A DNA stretch of 64,000 nt from Talaromyces rugulosus (Eukaryota > Ascomycota > Eurotiomycetes > Eurotiales > Trichocomaceae). Made by a program: the position numbers and the translations under genes. Below are positions 10,849 to 21,806 of the stretch, in pieces. The DNA lies in contig NC_049562.1 of assembly GCF_013368755.1 (NCBI RefSeq), forward strand, positions 248,001-312,000, read 5' to 3'. The notes under the pieces were generated by a model. The model had not been told where the DNA came from. It saw nothing but the letters and a program-made list of their open reading frames with translations, and did not search any database. How positions within the stretch are numbered: position 1 is the first letter of the stretch; each line of letters opens with the position of its first letter.

Positions 10849-12082
10849 CTACACCTCAGTCATCTCGTAGTTGTGCTTCAGATGTGCTGGTGGTAGAGTG
10901 GCTAATTGGGCACCTTCAGCGATCCCATTAGAACCGGGCAACACCCGATACCCCTGGGAGGAAAACGATGAAACGGCGGTCGCAGATGGGGATTTCTTGT
11001 TCCTCGAATCTGCAGAGCGCCAATAATCGTTTTCTCCGCGTGCTTGGGAGCTGTTTAACTTGGAGGTCGACTGCCCATACTTTTGCTTGCATAATTTGAT
11101 TGTTTTGGGCATTACCGGTAAACAGGCACAGATTATGGACAGGTTCATTTCGACCAAGGTCCAAATCGTAGAATTGTGGAAGCTGACTGTTGATGGCCGT
11201 TAGTCCAGAATCAACCTTCTGAGAGATGCTTACACATCAAGTCGTTCGTTTTGATGGTCGTAAGGGCCGTGATTCTCACAATACTTGAAATACACACGCT
11301 TTACGACTTTAGAAAGTGTTTCTCATGGGAGACTATGAAACGTACAAGCCCCCAAGCAGGAAAACTGTAGCAATTGAGATCCTCGTTTTCAACGACTGGT
11401 GGAGCTTCCATACTATGGTCTGAGGCAGGCTCAGGATCACGATATCCAAGAGCAGATTTGCAACGCCAGTCACAATATAGAAGGGCAGTTTGTCAATAGT
11501 AGTGTGTGGAATCCAGTACTTCCATTGGGCCTGCACGGGATTGGTTGTGAAGATCAGACCGAACGAGGCGGAGAGGAGGTACGCAGGGAGGATACACAGC
11601 ATGATTCGTATCCAGAGACGTAGTCGATTGTAGACCGAAAAGATGCGCTCGTATAAGAACAATACCGATGCTTTCGAAAACGTAATGCTGATGTTGTACA
11701 CCACCGTCACGGAGAGGGACAACTAGCCACCCAAGGCCTTGTTAGAATTATACTTTCCACTGTTGCAAGAAATTTCTCCTACTTGGAAGAAGGTCGTGAG
11801 CTGTTCCCGGCTGTAGGTATCAATGTGATAGCCCGCACCACCGATCGTTCTATCCACCACGCCCAGGACTAAGAATGCGAGAGCGGCACACCAGGCCACC
11901 AGAATCATCCAGTCATCCCACCACACCTTCATTTCGGAGGAGTATCTCCGCGTGATGAAGCGAACGATGACAGAGATCGTGGATAGAAAAGTGAAGACGG
12001 CATCGAGTGCGAGAACATCATGTTCACGCGGGCTGACGCGATCTGGATGTCCCACGAAGGGCTGAGTGGGCGTGCTAGACAT
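10849..12082 (-). CDS. fungal rhodopsin-like integral membrane protein
   Basis: Exons 12082-11783, 11722-11346, 11298-11234 and 11186-10849 join to about 359 residues. The layout is the fungal rhodopsin-like (SAT4/PTH11-related) domain: helices such as AVFTFLSTISVIVRFITR, WDDWMILVAWCAALAFLVLG, ITFSKASVLFLYERIF, LPFYIVTGVANLLLDIVILSL and VEMNLSIICACLPVM, followed by a hydrophilic, Ser-rich cytoplasmic tail. The third exon is only 65 nt. The conserved WDDW and the Glu-Met-Asn of the last helix are present. Members are plasma-membrane proteins of mostly unknown role; some are receptor-like. It does not bind retinal as far as known for the family. A second, distinct member lies near 54 kb. Confidence 0.85.
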
Positions 12083-13241
12083 AGTGGAAGGTGCTTGACC
12101 AGGAGGAGTGTATGTACTCTGGCACAACGAACTTGGCCTGGACACGGCGAAAGGGGTGTAGTAAGATGGCCCAGCCGCATGGTCTCTGTGTGTTTTAAAG
12201 AGTCGACAGTAGTGCGGCTGAATTCTAAGATGGTGAAGGCTGGAATGAGCCACTGACGCAGGCAATGTACATTAAGTATTGTCAGCCGGAAAATGTGCCC
12301 AATATGAAGGATTTCCCCTTTTTGGCCCGAATGGTCTATTTTTCAGGTCCGCAAGTATCCAGTCAGATCGACTGTTGCTGGTTACACAGCATGCTGACCA
12401 TGTCTGAAGTTGGAACGGATTGCAATATACAGTAGCCAGGCCTCAGAACATCACCCACATAATGGCCGGTCTCGGAGGATATTGAACTCATCTGTTACCT
12501 TCAAAGGCGCTGCAGATCAGCATAAATGTTTCGGTAAAGTACTATAATGTCGTTGCTCGTCCGGTTCTGCGCAATATCGAGTGAGACGAGGCTGGGATGG
12601 GACGCAATGGAATGAGCTGAATGCATGGTAGATGCATGGGTGTCACCACTTGATTTAATAACAGCACTAGACTCTGTTCTAAATAGTGGAAATCGGGAAA
12701 CCAATCCACGTGTTTCTTACACAGAACAAAGAGTATGACGGCAGAAATACAGCCTGTATAAGACCAAGAGAAATTATCCCCACTAAGTGGCCCCTTTTTG
12801 GTAAAGCGGTAATTTGAGGTCGACAGAGTATGACCTCGGCGATACCTTACTCAGACAGGAAGGCCGAAAAACCCGGTAAACGCATCATCCATGCACCTTG
12901 ATTGGTGCATGAGGCTGAGTCTGGTGGCCTGAATTAAAACGCTGACAGAATTCGCTTGAATTCAGGGGGGTATCGTATAATGAGGGTTAGACCGCGCTAG
13001 CCCTTTCTGGTGAGCCCCCATAATAAGAACCTAATATACACTTAACCAATTGTATAAGTTCTGAGTAGAGACATTTGTTATATCTAAACTAAAATATTAT
13101 ACAACCAACAAACTTATATCAGTAGCTAATTGAATTTAACCGCGCTAACCAAAAACAGCACTAGCGGGGGATCCTTTGTCCGCTATATAAGATAACTCGC
13201 AGCTGCCTCAACCCACCGACCTCCCACATCGCTAAAACAAC
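12083..13241. other. intergenic, divergent promoter region with small inverted repeats
   Basis: No gene was recognised. It holds a perfect 8-bp inverted repeat CATGCACC/GGTGCATG with a 6-nt loop (12890-12911), paired GAATTC sites a few bases apart just before 12960, and a 12-bp direct repeat ACCGCGCTARCC at 12991-13002 and 13139-13150. A TATATAA box at 13184-13190 lies 52 nt before the hydrolase start. Confidence 0.5.
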
Positions 13242-14087
13242 ATGACGCTACTCGCGTCGCATATCATCTGCATTCTTTTTTTTTCTGTGCTATCGTTGGC
13301 ATGCTCCAACATGTCTGCCACACTGCCCAGCGTCGTCCTCGTCCCCGGGGCTTGGACTGCACCGAAAGCATACCACAAGCTAATTGCTGCCTTGGAGGAG
13401 AACGCGTTCCAAGTGCACGTTCCAGCGCTGCCCACGAATAACGGCCAACAACCACCAAACTCGACCTTCGATGCTGACATACAGGCTGTCCGCGATGCCG
13501 TACAGCCTCTGGTCGACGCCGGCCAAGACGTCGTCCTGCTGATGCATTCATACGGCGGCATTGCCGGCACCAGCGCCATCAGAAACTTGACCCGCAAGGA
13601 CCGACAGGCGAGGAACCTCCCCGGGGGTGTTGTCAGTCTCATCTACGCGGCCGGATTCATGCTCAGCGAAGGCCAGACGATTCGCACCGTGGTGCACGCC
13701 GTCAACCTGCCCGGACGAAACTCGCTCGTGCAATTCAGCAGCGACAACAGCACCTGGTTTCCCATCGACCCAATCTGGCTCCTCTATTTCGACTTGCCCC
13801 CCGCGGATCAAGAGGAGCAGGTTCAGCTGTTGAAATGGGGCAATGCGGCCATTCTGACGGGGCAGACCACCTACGCTGCCTGGAAAGACGTGCCGACGCT
13901 TTACATTCAATCGTTGAAGGATCGTTGGCTGCCGCCCGAGTTCCAGGACTTCTGCCTTCATAACGCAGCCGATGCTGGAGTGCCGGTCCGCATCGCGGCC
14001 CTCGATTCAGGTCATTCACCGTATGTCAATTTCGCGGCTGAGTTGGCCCAGATGACTTTGGAAGTTGCCCTGGCCCATGTATCATAG
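13242..14087 (+). CDS. alpha/beta hydrolase (EstC-like esterase)
   Basis: A single exon encodes 281 residues. It is an alpha/beta-hydrolase fold protein: VVLVPGAWTAPKAY holds the oxyanion strand, the nucleophile elbow is MHSYGG (Ser in H-S-Y-G-G), the likely Asp lies in SLKDRWLPPE, and the His lies in DSGHSPYV near the C-terminus. The first 20-odd residues (LASHIICILFFSVLSLACS) look like a signal peptide or anchor. A second ATG at 13311 would give a cytosolic form without it. Such enzymes cleave small esters or lactones. It sits next to the ammonia-lyase gene and shares a promoter-side position with the putative cluster, so a tailoring role is possible but unproven. The GC-rich codon use differs from the AT-rich region to its left. 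Confidence 0.85.
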   Translation: MTLLASHIICILFFSVLSLACSNMSATLPSVVLVPGAWTAPKAYHKLIAALEENAFQVHVPALPTNNGQQPPNSTFDADIQAVRDAVQPLVDAGQDVVLLMHSYGGIAGTSAIRNLTRKDRQARNLPGGVVSLIYAAGFMLSEGQTIRTVVHAVNLPGRNSLVQFSSDNSTWFPIDPIWLLYFDLPPADQEEQVQLLKWGNAAILTGQTTYAAWKDVPTLYIQSLKDRWLPPEFQDFCLHNAADAGVPVRIAALDSGHSPYVNFAAELAQMTLEVALAHVS

Positions 14088-14616
14088 GTCGACGTCCGGT
14101 GCGCTCAAGTACGATAGACTTTCGTGTCATTCTGATGAAACAAACTTCTTACTATACCTCAGTCCTTGTGCATATATCTATGCCAGCAGGTCCTAATATT
14201 CCTCGTCATCCGGCCACGTAGGGGCAATCTAGGACCACCCCATGAGAGACTCTCTTTCTATCTGGCTTTTAGACTATCTCGAAAGCCTTGTAGAACAGCA
14301 GGTCACAATTAGGTCCAACAATACTACGCGTTTTATATGATACCAAGATCCCTGATCAAGTCGTGTGATACCCCTTTTCCACAGACGTCAACGCATATAC
14401 AACAGGCCTGAAAACAACAGAATGTTATTACCTCTGTTAAGTTATTGGCACATAACCTCAGCCGTAGTGAAACAAATTCAAAGCCACTAGAACATGCCTG
14501 GGAGATGTCGACATGGTCATACAAGTCTCAATGCTTTCAGAAGAGCCTGCTATTCGACATTACTAGCCTACGGATAGACCATCTGTAAAATTCCACTTTC
14601 TTTGATTTCGATTGAA
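14088..14616. other. intergenic, convergent 3' ends
   Basis: This is the 3' flank shared by the hydrolase and the ammonia-lyase gene. No gene, repeat or clear RNA was recognised. Confidence 0.6.
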
Positions 14617-16919
14617 CTACAGTGAATCTCTCAGAATATCCACGGCCACCTTGGCTAGCACCCCATCCCGCAACGCACGATACACAACCCCCGTATACGA
14701 ACCCACAGTCGGCGCCTCGACGCCGCCATGCAACCACGACTCATCCGCCGTGGGTGTCGATAGATTCCGCGTTGCTAGCAGAGGAACCCCCAGCGTCCGC
14801 CGCAGAAACACATACATCGCCCTGGACGCCGTCCCGAGAACGTCGGCCGCATCACCGTGAACCAGATACGCGTCCCGGTGCGCGCACCACGCATCGTGCA
14901 AGGAAGCGCCGAGGGCCTCGGTGAAGCGTTGGAGACGCGGGATGAAGTCAGCTGCCGTCTTGAAATCTGCGTGGTCCAGAAGGACGGACCGCAGCGACTG
15001 TGCCATGGCTGGGAAGCGCTGTTGGGCGTCCATCCTGGTTGTCGTTTCGAAGGCGGCGAGCAGTTGCGTCCAGAGCAGCTCCGAGAGCGGTTTGGGATCG
15101 ACTAGCTGTAGTTGAGGGTCAGATATTACACCGTGTGGAAGATTCGCCGAGGCCTCATCTGGCAGTGGTGTATCTGCAGCGTAATATGCGTCGACCAAAT
15201 GCAAGAACTCCGGACGATACCCTTCTAGGAACTGCACATGCATAGCGCGTAGATCCAGGGCCTGGCACACGGCGATAAAGTGAGCGGCCATTAGCTGCGA
15301 GAGAACCTCGTTGGCGGTGTGCGTGTATCGAGCCGATATCAGCGCCAGCGAGTTCAGGGACTGGTTTCCCATCTCGGCCGTCTGCACGTGGTTGACCGGG
15401 CTGGCCAGGAATCCCAGCTCGGCGGCCAAGGAAGCAATGTTGAGATCTGTTCCCTTGAAGATCAGTGAGATGCCGGGGTCTTCTGTGACTAGGTTCGGCG
15501 GAAGGCCTCGGTTTGTGGCCGGATTGATGATTTCCGTGCACTGCGAAAAGAGCATGCGGCCGATCCCCTGAATCCCCTGCCTCGCTTTCTCCATGGCCGA
15601 TGTCACGCACTTGGCCTGGAAATTGCCCCCGTGGATAAAGTCGCCCTCGGGGGTCACTAGCGGGTTATCAGTGGCCGAGTTGCATTCGGTGTAGACTTGA
15701 TGGTGGGCGAGGCTCAGATCTTCTAGGATGGGACCCAGCCATTGTGGCGCCGTTCTGATGGAGTATCGATCCTGGCGAAGCGAGGAGTGGGCGCCGTCGT
15801 TGACTTGGGTGAGCTTCGAACCTGCTAAGAACGCCAGGATGTTCCGGGCAGATTCCACCTTCACACAGACGTAAGTAACGTTCTGGGGGGAAAGGTTGAA
15901 TAAGACAACTCACCTGACCGCGATGTGGCCGTACTGCAGACAAGAATGGGTGAAAGCTCTCGACGGTCCCAGTCAGAGCCTCAACACTCATGGCAGTCAG
16001 AACCTGGGCGAGAAGAGCCAAGTTGTGGGTGTCGTGAAGAGCCAGGGCAGCCACTGCAGCCGACACGGCCGTGCCGTTGGTCATGGCCAGTCCTTCTTTG
16101 GCTTCGATCACCACTGGCTCTAGACCAGCCGTCGTGAAAGCGCTATCCGCATAGACATGTTGTTGATTATCGCTGGCGAGCACCCGGATGGTAGATTTGC
16201 CTTGGATGGCTCCACAGATGTATGACAAGGGGCTCAGGTCACCAGAAGAGGAGATGCTACCACGGAGCGGAATCATAGGAATAATGTCATGTGTTAGCAA
16301 GTCCTGCATCCGCTGGACAATAACCGGCCGGACGGCCGAGCATCCGGAAATCAACGAGTTGATCCGGATGAGGATGGACGCCCGCGCCCAGGACCGGGGC
16401 AGGTATGTGGCTTCAAGGCCAGATTCGAGGGAGAGATCCTGACGGTGCTTGGCCAGCCCCTGGCGGTGGTCTCTTTCCCCGGTTGGGAGAATACCATAGT
16501 GAAGCTCTCTGATGAGTGCCCGCTGCAATTCAACAAGTTTCTTGGTTCTGATGTCGGCGGAGCCTCCAAATCCGGTATTCACCCCTGGGGCACCAGAAAT
16601 CAGTTCAGGCAGAAATGGTCACCACCAATAGTTCGCACCATATATAACGTCCCCAGAACGCACTCTCTTTTCGAGCATGCTCAGACTCCTTTCCATAGCC
16701 TGGATAGCAGACACATCAATATCTGATCGCACGTTGTAACTACAATTCTTAATTAGACAGACGGATACTTGATAGACGATCAGTGACAAACCGCGCGACA
16801 GCAATGACATCTGGGATACGCAGCGTGTGTCCGGTCAGTACCACGGTGGCCGAGTCCGTTCCGCAGAGCAGAGCCTCCAGAGACTCCCACTCCTGTAAAA
16901 CAATATCCGAGTGATCCAT
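14617..16919 (-). CDS. PAL/HAL-type aromatic amino acid ammonia-lyase, divergent MIO site
   Basis: Exons 16919-16792, 16739-16639, 16584-15914 and 15858-14617 join to about 713 residues, the usual size of fungal phenylalanine ammonia-lyases. Landmarks in order: catalytic loop Y76 in VIYGVNTGFGGSAD, substrate-selectivity region RALIRELHYGILP, MIO region PLRGSISSSGDLSPLSYI (S189-S190-G191), QDRYSIRTAPQWLGP, NSATDNPLV and QTAEMGNQSLNSLALISAR. Members release ammonia from Phe, Tyr or His to give an aryl acrylate, using an MIO group formed from Ala-Ser-Gly. Here the tripeptide is Ser-Ser-Gly, and the selectivity pair that is His-Gln in Rhodotorula-type PAL reads Glu-Leu. So the fold and most catalytic residues are kept, but substrate and activity may differ. 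The neighbour downstream in the same direction is the DMATS gene. Confidence 0.9.
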
Positions 16920-17751
16920 AGGCGTTCTAATGGAATAGGGGGTACACGAGGCCGTGGTAACAGCAAGATAATCGACCCAGCAATACCGAAACTACGCAGA
17001 ATGGAGGGGAATGTCGTGTGCTGTGCAGGGACTACGTGAGTAGATCTAGTGGTAGGCAAACAGAGAATTGAGAATAAGCACCTAAGTCAAAGATGGTTAT
17101 TCCGGGCGCAAGGAGCGGGAGAAGGCTTGCTACATGTCGAGGTTGACCAACAAGTACAAGGATGCATGTAGCTATAATTTGGGATAACTATAATACACCG
17201 CGTCTGCGTACCCAGAATAATCGGAATAATCAGAGTGTATGCATTACTAGATTGCCGGTCTTCTATTGTCTATTCGTAGATATGCAGTGGTGTCAAGTAC
17301 TGAGCTCGTTACGGTTCATTAGGTATGCATGATACAGCACATCAATCACATCACATATCAGCTTGCAAAGCTGGCATTTTTGTGTAACCCGAGTACCTAG
17401 TTTTCAGCTGCCACCCACACTCTCTTTCGACTCTATGCCCTAATCAGAAAGTTGTCAGCAATCTCAAAAATGGTGAATTTTCCGAACATGGAGATACTAC
17501 ATCCAGCAGTGCCGATTGGTCCAAAAACACGCCAGTGATGATTGCAACTCTGCAGCCCATCGTCTCAGCATATTATTGATGATAGGCTGGTGCCGGGGTG
17601 AGGTCGAAAGGAAGAGCAACTTCAAGGGCCTACAAGTCCGCAGCTACCTTGATATTCACGCCGAAAGCTCGGCACACACACAGCCTAAAGCTTAATAGTG
17701 CAGGAAGCAAACACATCGCGGCTCTGAATTTGGATCTGTGTGGAAAAATGG
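16920..17751. other. intergenic, ammonia-lyase promoter region
   Basis: This separates two genes on the same strand: the 3' end of the prenyltransferase and the promoter of the ammonia-lyase. No gene or strong repeat was recognised. Confidence 0.6.
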
Positions 17752-19212
17752 CTATGAACCCCCCTCGGATTCGAATAAGTGTACTGGTACTTGAGGCTTG
17801 AAATAGGAAATCACCCGTACTGTGCCATCTGGCCGAATCGCATATCCAACATACGTCTGCACGCCTGCATTTTCTCTCATTGACTGCGGAGTACTGCATG
17901 AATATTTTAGTAGAATGTTCCAAACGAATGACTGAAAATAAAAGAATATTGCAAACACCCACAACAGTGTACTCATCGCCTTGATGTAGTCGGGCATGTA
18001 TTTTCCCTTCTGCCGGCCTTGAAAGTAGTCGTTCAATCCACGGATAACCGCCTCGTCGCTGGTAGAGTAATGCCGCACCGGTAGATAAATCTTCGCCACA
18101 GGCAGTGCCTCGCCGAGCCGGAACTCGACGTTGTAGAGGATTCCGGAGGTTCGATGCTCTACTGCACGCAGAGGCTGGCCTACTGCGGACACGCCAAAGA
18201 GCGCGTTCCACAGCCGGTGCAGGTCAACTAGGCCTTCGTACAGCTTCGGGTTCTGGATCCGACCTCCAAGCGTCATGATGTTGATGACCGAGTTGAAAGT
18301 GGTCTCACGGTATCGGAAGTAGATCTTGAGCCGTGACCGCAGCGGATCGATTAGATCAATAGCTAGCATCTCGTGTTCCAGCAGTGTGCTGCCTACATTG
18401 GAGCAGAAGGCGTGGAGCATGTCACCTGCCTTGAAGTTTCCCTCGGTGACGTGAGGAGCCGTACGCATAGCTTGGAAGAGCACATCTAGGTTCGACTGGC
18501 CGGATGCTTTTGCTCTCGACTTGGGGAAGAAGTACACCTTTGGCGTGATATCGGTTTCTGAACAGTCGAAAGCGTAGAAGATGCTAGAGTTGTGGTCTCT
18601 GGTATCCTTACGAAATTCACTGTTGATGTTGGGTATGCCGAAAAAGGCTTGGAAATGATGGAACCACTCCAATCTCATCGTCGGCAGTGAGCGAGCCAGC
18701 TGCTCTTGAAAGGAAGGCCCAGCACTCAAGTTTCCAGGGTCAACGGAGGTGCCTGCATGCAACCCGATCGGCTCGACCGAGTATCGTATCGTTGGCGGTG
18801 CATCCGTTGTGCCCCAGTCCCAGCTGATTTCGACCGGAGTCCCATCGTCAGTCATGAAGCTCGGCCATATGGGCGTCTCACTCTCCGCGAGTTCCGGACA
18901 AATGCCAAGGTGAGGAGCCACGGCTTCGGCGAAAAACTTCAGGTTCCGATACTGCGCGTCTGCTGGGTATCGGGCATGGTATAGGAGAACAGCAAGCGCT
19001 TTTCCGGTGTGACTAGTCCACCAGAAGCGATGGTGAACGCTCTCAAAGCTGTCGAGCTCTGAGTTCACCCGTTGCCAAATGGAAAGCTCAGGGTAGCGAG
19101 TGATTCTTGTGTCATGCTTTCGACGTTCAAGGTCTGTGAAATGGCCTTGTAAGGCGACTTCATCACGCCCGAATTGTAATTCGGGGCTTTCTTCATGTGC
19201 AGTCTGAGCCAT
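17752..19212 (-). CDS. DMATS-type aromatic prenyltransferase
   Basis: Exons 19212-17963 and 17893-17752 join to about 463 residues, normal for the dimethylallyl tryptophan synthase (ABBA-fold) family. Family motifs are visible: SFMTDDGTPVEISW with Glu128 at the position that contacts the indole or phenol, the diphosphate-binding KVYFFPKSR, RSRLKIYFRYR and AKIYLPVRHY, and the C-terminal TYVGYAIRPDG. These soluble enzymes transfer a dimethylallyl group to tryptophan, tyrosine or other aromatics without needing a metal. Whether this one uses an amino acid, a cinnamate-type acid or another aromatic cannot be told. The single intron is 69 nt, stop-free and in frame, so retaining it adds 23 mostly hydrophobic residues. 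It is divergent from the first P450, with an inverted repeat between. Confidence 0.92.
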   Translation of the reverse strand: MAQTAHEESPELQFGRDEVALQGHFTDLERRKHDTRITRYPELSIWQRVNSELDSFESVHHRFWWTSHTGKALAVLLYHARYPADAQYRNLKFFAEAVAPHLGICPELAESETPIWPSFMTDDGTPVEISWDWGTTDAPPTIRYSVEPIGLHAGTSVDPGNLSAGPSFQEQLARSLPTMRLEWFHHFQAFFGIPNINSEFRKDTRDHNSSIFYAFDCSETDITPKVYFFPKSRAKASGQSNLDVLFQAMRTAPHVTEGNFKAGDMLHAFCSNVGSTLLEHEMLAIDLIDPLRSRLKIYFRYRETTFNSVINIMTLGGRIQNPKLYEGLVDLHRLWNALFGVSAVGQPLRAVEHRTSGILYNVEFRLGEALPVAKIYLPVRHYSTSDEAVIRGLNDYFQGRQKGKYMPDYIKAMSTLLWVFAIFFYFQSFVWNILLKYSCSTPQSMRENAGVQTYVGYAIRPDGTVRVISYFKPQVPVHLFESEGGS

Positions 19213-19900
19213 GGGTACAAGTCAAAAGCTATTTCCACGACGAAGGATTGCAAATCAGGTATAATAGACAAGTATTTGAATAGCTGGGACTGAAAGACGG
19301 CTTGATATTATGCGTTCGAACTTGCCGAGACTCAGACAGGCATACTTCGAGTCCTTTTTCAACTTCTGGGAAGCCAGAAGTCAATAGCTAAGTTAAGCAT
19401 AGGCTTGCTTTTACCATTACGACCAATTGGAACGGTATATAGCATATGGATATACCACAAAACCCTTCTCCCTATCACATACTTCGAAATCAATTGTTTG
19501 CTGCGGCTGAACAGTATGTAGATGAAAGAGGCATCCCGGGGATGGTTATATTTTCCGAATGTCGGATATGAGTCCTAGATATTTACTGACCGACATTCGT
19601 ATTCTCGTCTGACATGCAGACATGATGGAGGGTGTCCGACTCACGGCCTCAGCCAGTTCCGGTCGGCTGTGCATGACATACTCTCGGCTGCATCAGGCTG
19701 TAGAAGAGCATCACTGAACATTCCTTATTTGGAAGGCATCCATGTTATCAGGTAGCATCTATAGATTACCGCTTAGGCACCAACCCAAAACAGTGGAGGC
19801 AGAGAACATAATTCATACATCCAAGTACTTTATTTCAAGAGATTTTGCTATCACAACTTACACCGTCTTAAACGACAGTCTAAACCAGCAAGAACTAGAC
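19213..19900. other. divergent promoter between prenyltransferase and P450
   Basis: No gene lies here. It is the shared upstream region of the DMATS and first P450 genes. A perfect inverted repeat in it is listed separately. Confidence 0.6.
19556..19599. promoter_or_regulatory. perfect 10-bp inverted repeat, possible regulator site
   Basis: CGAATGTCGG at 19556-19565 is repeated in reverse complement, CCGACATTCG, at 19590-19599 with a 24-nt spacer. It lies almost midway between the divergent DMATS and P450 genes. Each arm carries a CGG triplet, the half-site of Zn(II)2Cys6 dimers, and everted or inverted CGG pairs with long spacers are known for that class. No regulator has been linked to it. 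Confidence 0.45.
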
Positions 19901-21806
19901 ATGGACGCGTCTCTGATATTGTCCGCACTTTGTGCAATCTGCTTGGCTGTTCAATTTCTGCGAACTCGCTATCATGGTGGTCTCAATGTCATACCCGGAC
20001 CGTTCTCTGCAAGCTTCTGTAATCTCTGGAAGATCCTGGCTGTCTACAACGAGGACATGCCACGGCGCAACATATCTGCACACCAGAAGTATGGACCAGT
20101 TGTCCGAATTGGCCCAAAGCACGTTTCATTCTCAAGCCCCGAGGCACTCCATATCATACATGGATCGAGACAGGCATATCCCAAAGTGAGAAAATCTTGC
20201 AGTATCAATTGATGTTACAAAGTTGATGGACTTATACCAAGAACAGTCCGATTTTTACAAGCCAACAGCAGCCCCGTTTGAAGGCAGCCCGCTGCTGAAT
20301 CTATTTGCAGTGCGAGATGTCAACTACCACTCTTCACTCAAAAAGGCGATTGGTGGTCTATACACGAAAGCTGCCGTACTTGACCTAGAATCCAAAATTG
20401 ATACTTGTGTGGAAATGTTCACAAATCAGCTGAGAAATCGGACTCGGGGTGATAGCCCGACCAATGTGGATATGTCCCTATGGGTCCATCTCTTCTCGTT
20501 TGATTGCCTCGGGGAGCTGAATGTCTCCAAGACATTCGGATTTCTGGATACCGGTAGAGATTTCAATGGAATGATTGAAGGCTCTGACAAGGTACTGATC
20601 AAGACTGGATTGGTAATCCACCCTGGAAAAAAAAAAAAAAACGCTGCTGTTATGGTAAAGAACTAATTTAGCTCAATAGTTCGGCCAAGCGCCTTTCCTC
20701 CAAGTGATGCGAAGATTAATGGAGACCCGTTGGGGAGCGAAGAAGCTCAATCCGGTACTACAGGTTGGAAGATTCCTCATAGATGAGAGCGTGCCAGCTG
20801 GCAGATTTTGACATATATTCCCTCCCTTGTAGTACACCATTACCGCAATTCGGCAACGTCTCGAAAAGCCTACCCAGACCCGGGACATGTTGAACAGTTT
20901 TATAGAGCTCCGGCAAGCTCAACCGGACAAGCTTTCGATTCGAGACATCACAGGATCAATCTACATCAACCTGTAGGTTCCGTGAACCATCGTTGGTAAC
21001 TTGAAAAGAAACTGCTGACAAGAACTGCCTTAGTATGGCCGGCCACGACGTACTTGCTGTTACGCTCAGGGCCATCTTATACTATGTTAGTCGGTCTCCT
21101 CGAGTCGAGGACAAGCTCCGTGCTGAGTTCGCGACCATAGTAACGAAGTATCGCCCCACGGATGCAATACCCTACACGGAGACCGTGAAGCTGCCTTATC
21201 TGTAGGTTTCCAGATTTTGAAACGTGTCCAAGTACTAAATCCCCCCTGTTTAGAGGAGCCGTCATCAACGAATCCTTGCGTATCCATGGAAATTTAGGTC
21301 TTATCAACGAGCGTGTCACACCGCCAGAGGGTGCCCGGATTGATGGATACCACATGCCTGGCGGAACCATCGTGGGAGTAAACCCATGGGTCATTCATCG
21401 TAATACCGAAATCTTCGGAGAAGATGTAGAGACGTTCCGACCCGAACGATGGCTGGATGGACCCGAAGACAGCATTCAGGAGATGAAGAGAAACTTGTTT
21501 TCGGTAAGCCCAACCCTAAATCATTAACGACTCTGTTTCGTCCAGGCTAGCTAATGCGGAGGAAAGTTCGGCGCCGGCCCTCGTATGTGCATAGGGAAGA
21601 ATATAGCTATGATGCAGATTCACAAATTCATCACTGAGTTCTATCGTCATTTCACCGCTGAGCTTGCTGCACCGGAGAAAGATTGGCACGTAATCGGTAA
21701 TTGGGTCACCAAACAGACCGAAATGGATATGTTGGTGACGCAGTCAAAACTAGGCAGCTTTGAACAGGGCTACTCCCTTGGAGCTTTCAAAGAGACTGTT
21801 TCATAG
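19901..21806 (+). CDS. cytochrome P450 monooxygenase, copy 1
   Basis: Seven exons (19901-20185, 20247-20612, 20680-20763, 20833-20972, 21034-21201, 21254-21503, 21567-21806) join to about 510 residues. It has an N-terminal membrane anchor (ILSALCAICLAVQFL), the Pro-rich hinge VIPGPF, the ExxR of helix K (NESLR), the PERW block (FRPERWLDGP) and the heme loop FGAGPRMCIG with Cys439. In helix I the usual A-G-x-D/E-T reads A294-G-H-D-V298, so the oxygen-activating Thr is Val. The type resembles the pisatin-demethylase-like fungal group bound to the ER. The second intron holds a run of 15 A (20627-20641), which is harmless if spliced. Exon lengths and phases match the next gene, so the two are tandem duplicates. 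A substrate in the prenyl-aromatic pathway is inferred from position. Confidence 0.9.

Noticed and set aside
20627..20641. Run of 15 A in the first P450 as a frame-breaking lesion
   Set aside because: It lies inside a normal GT-AG intron (20613-20679) and the joined exons match the paralogous gene.
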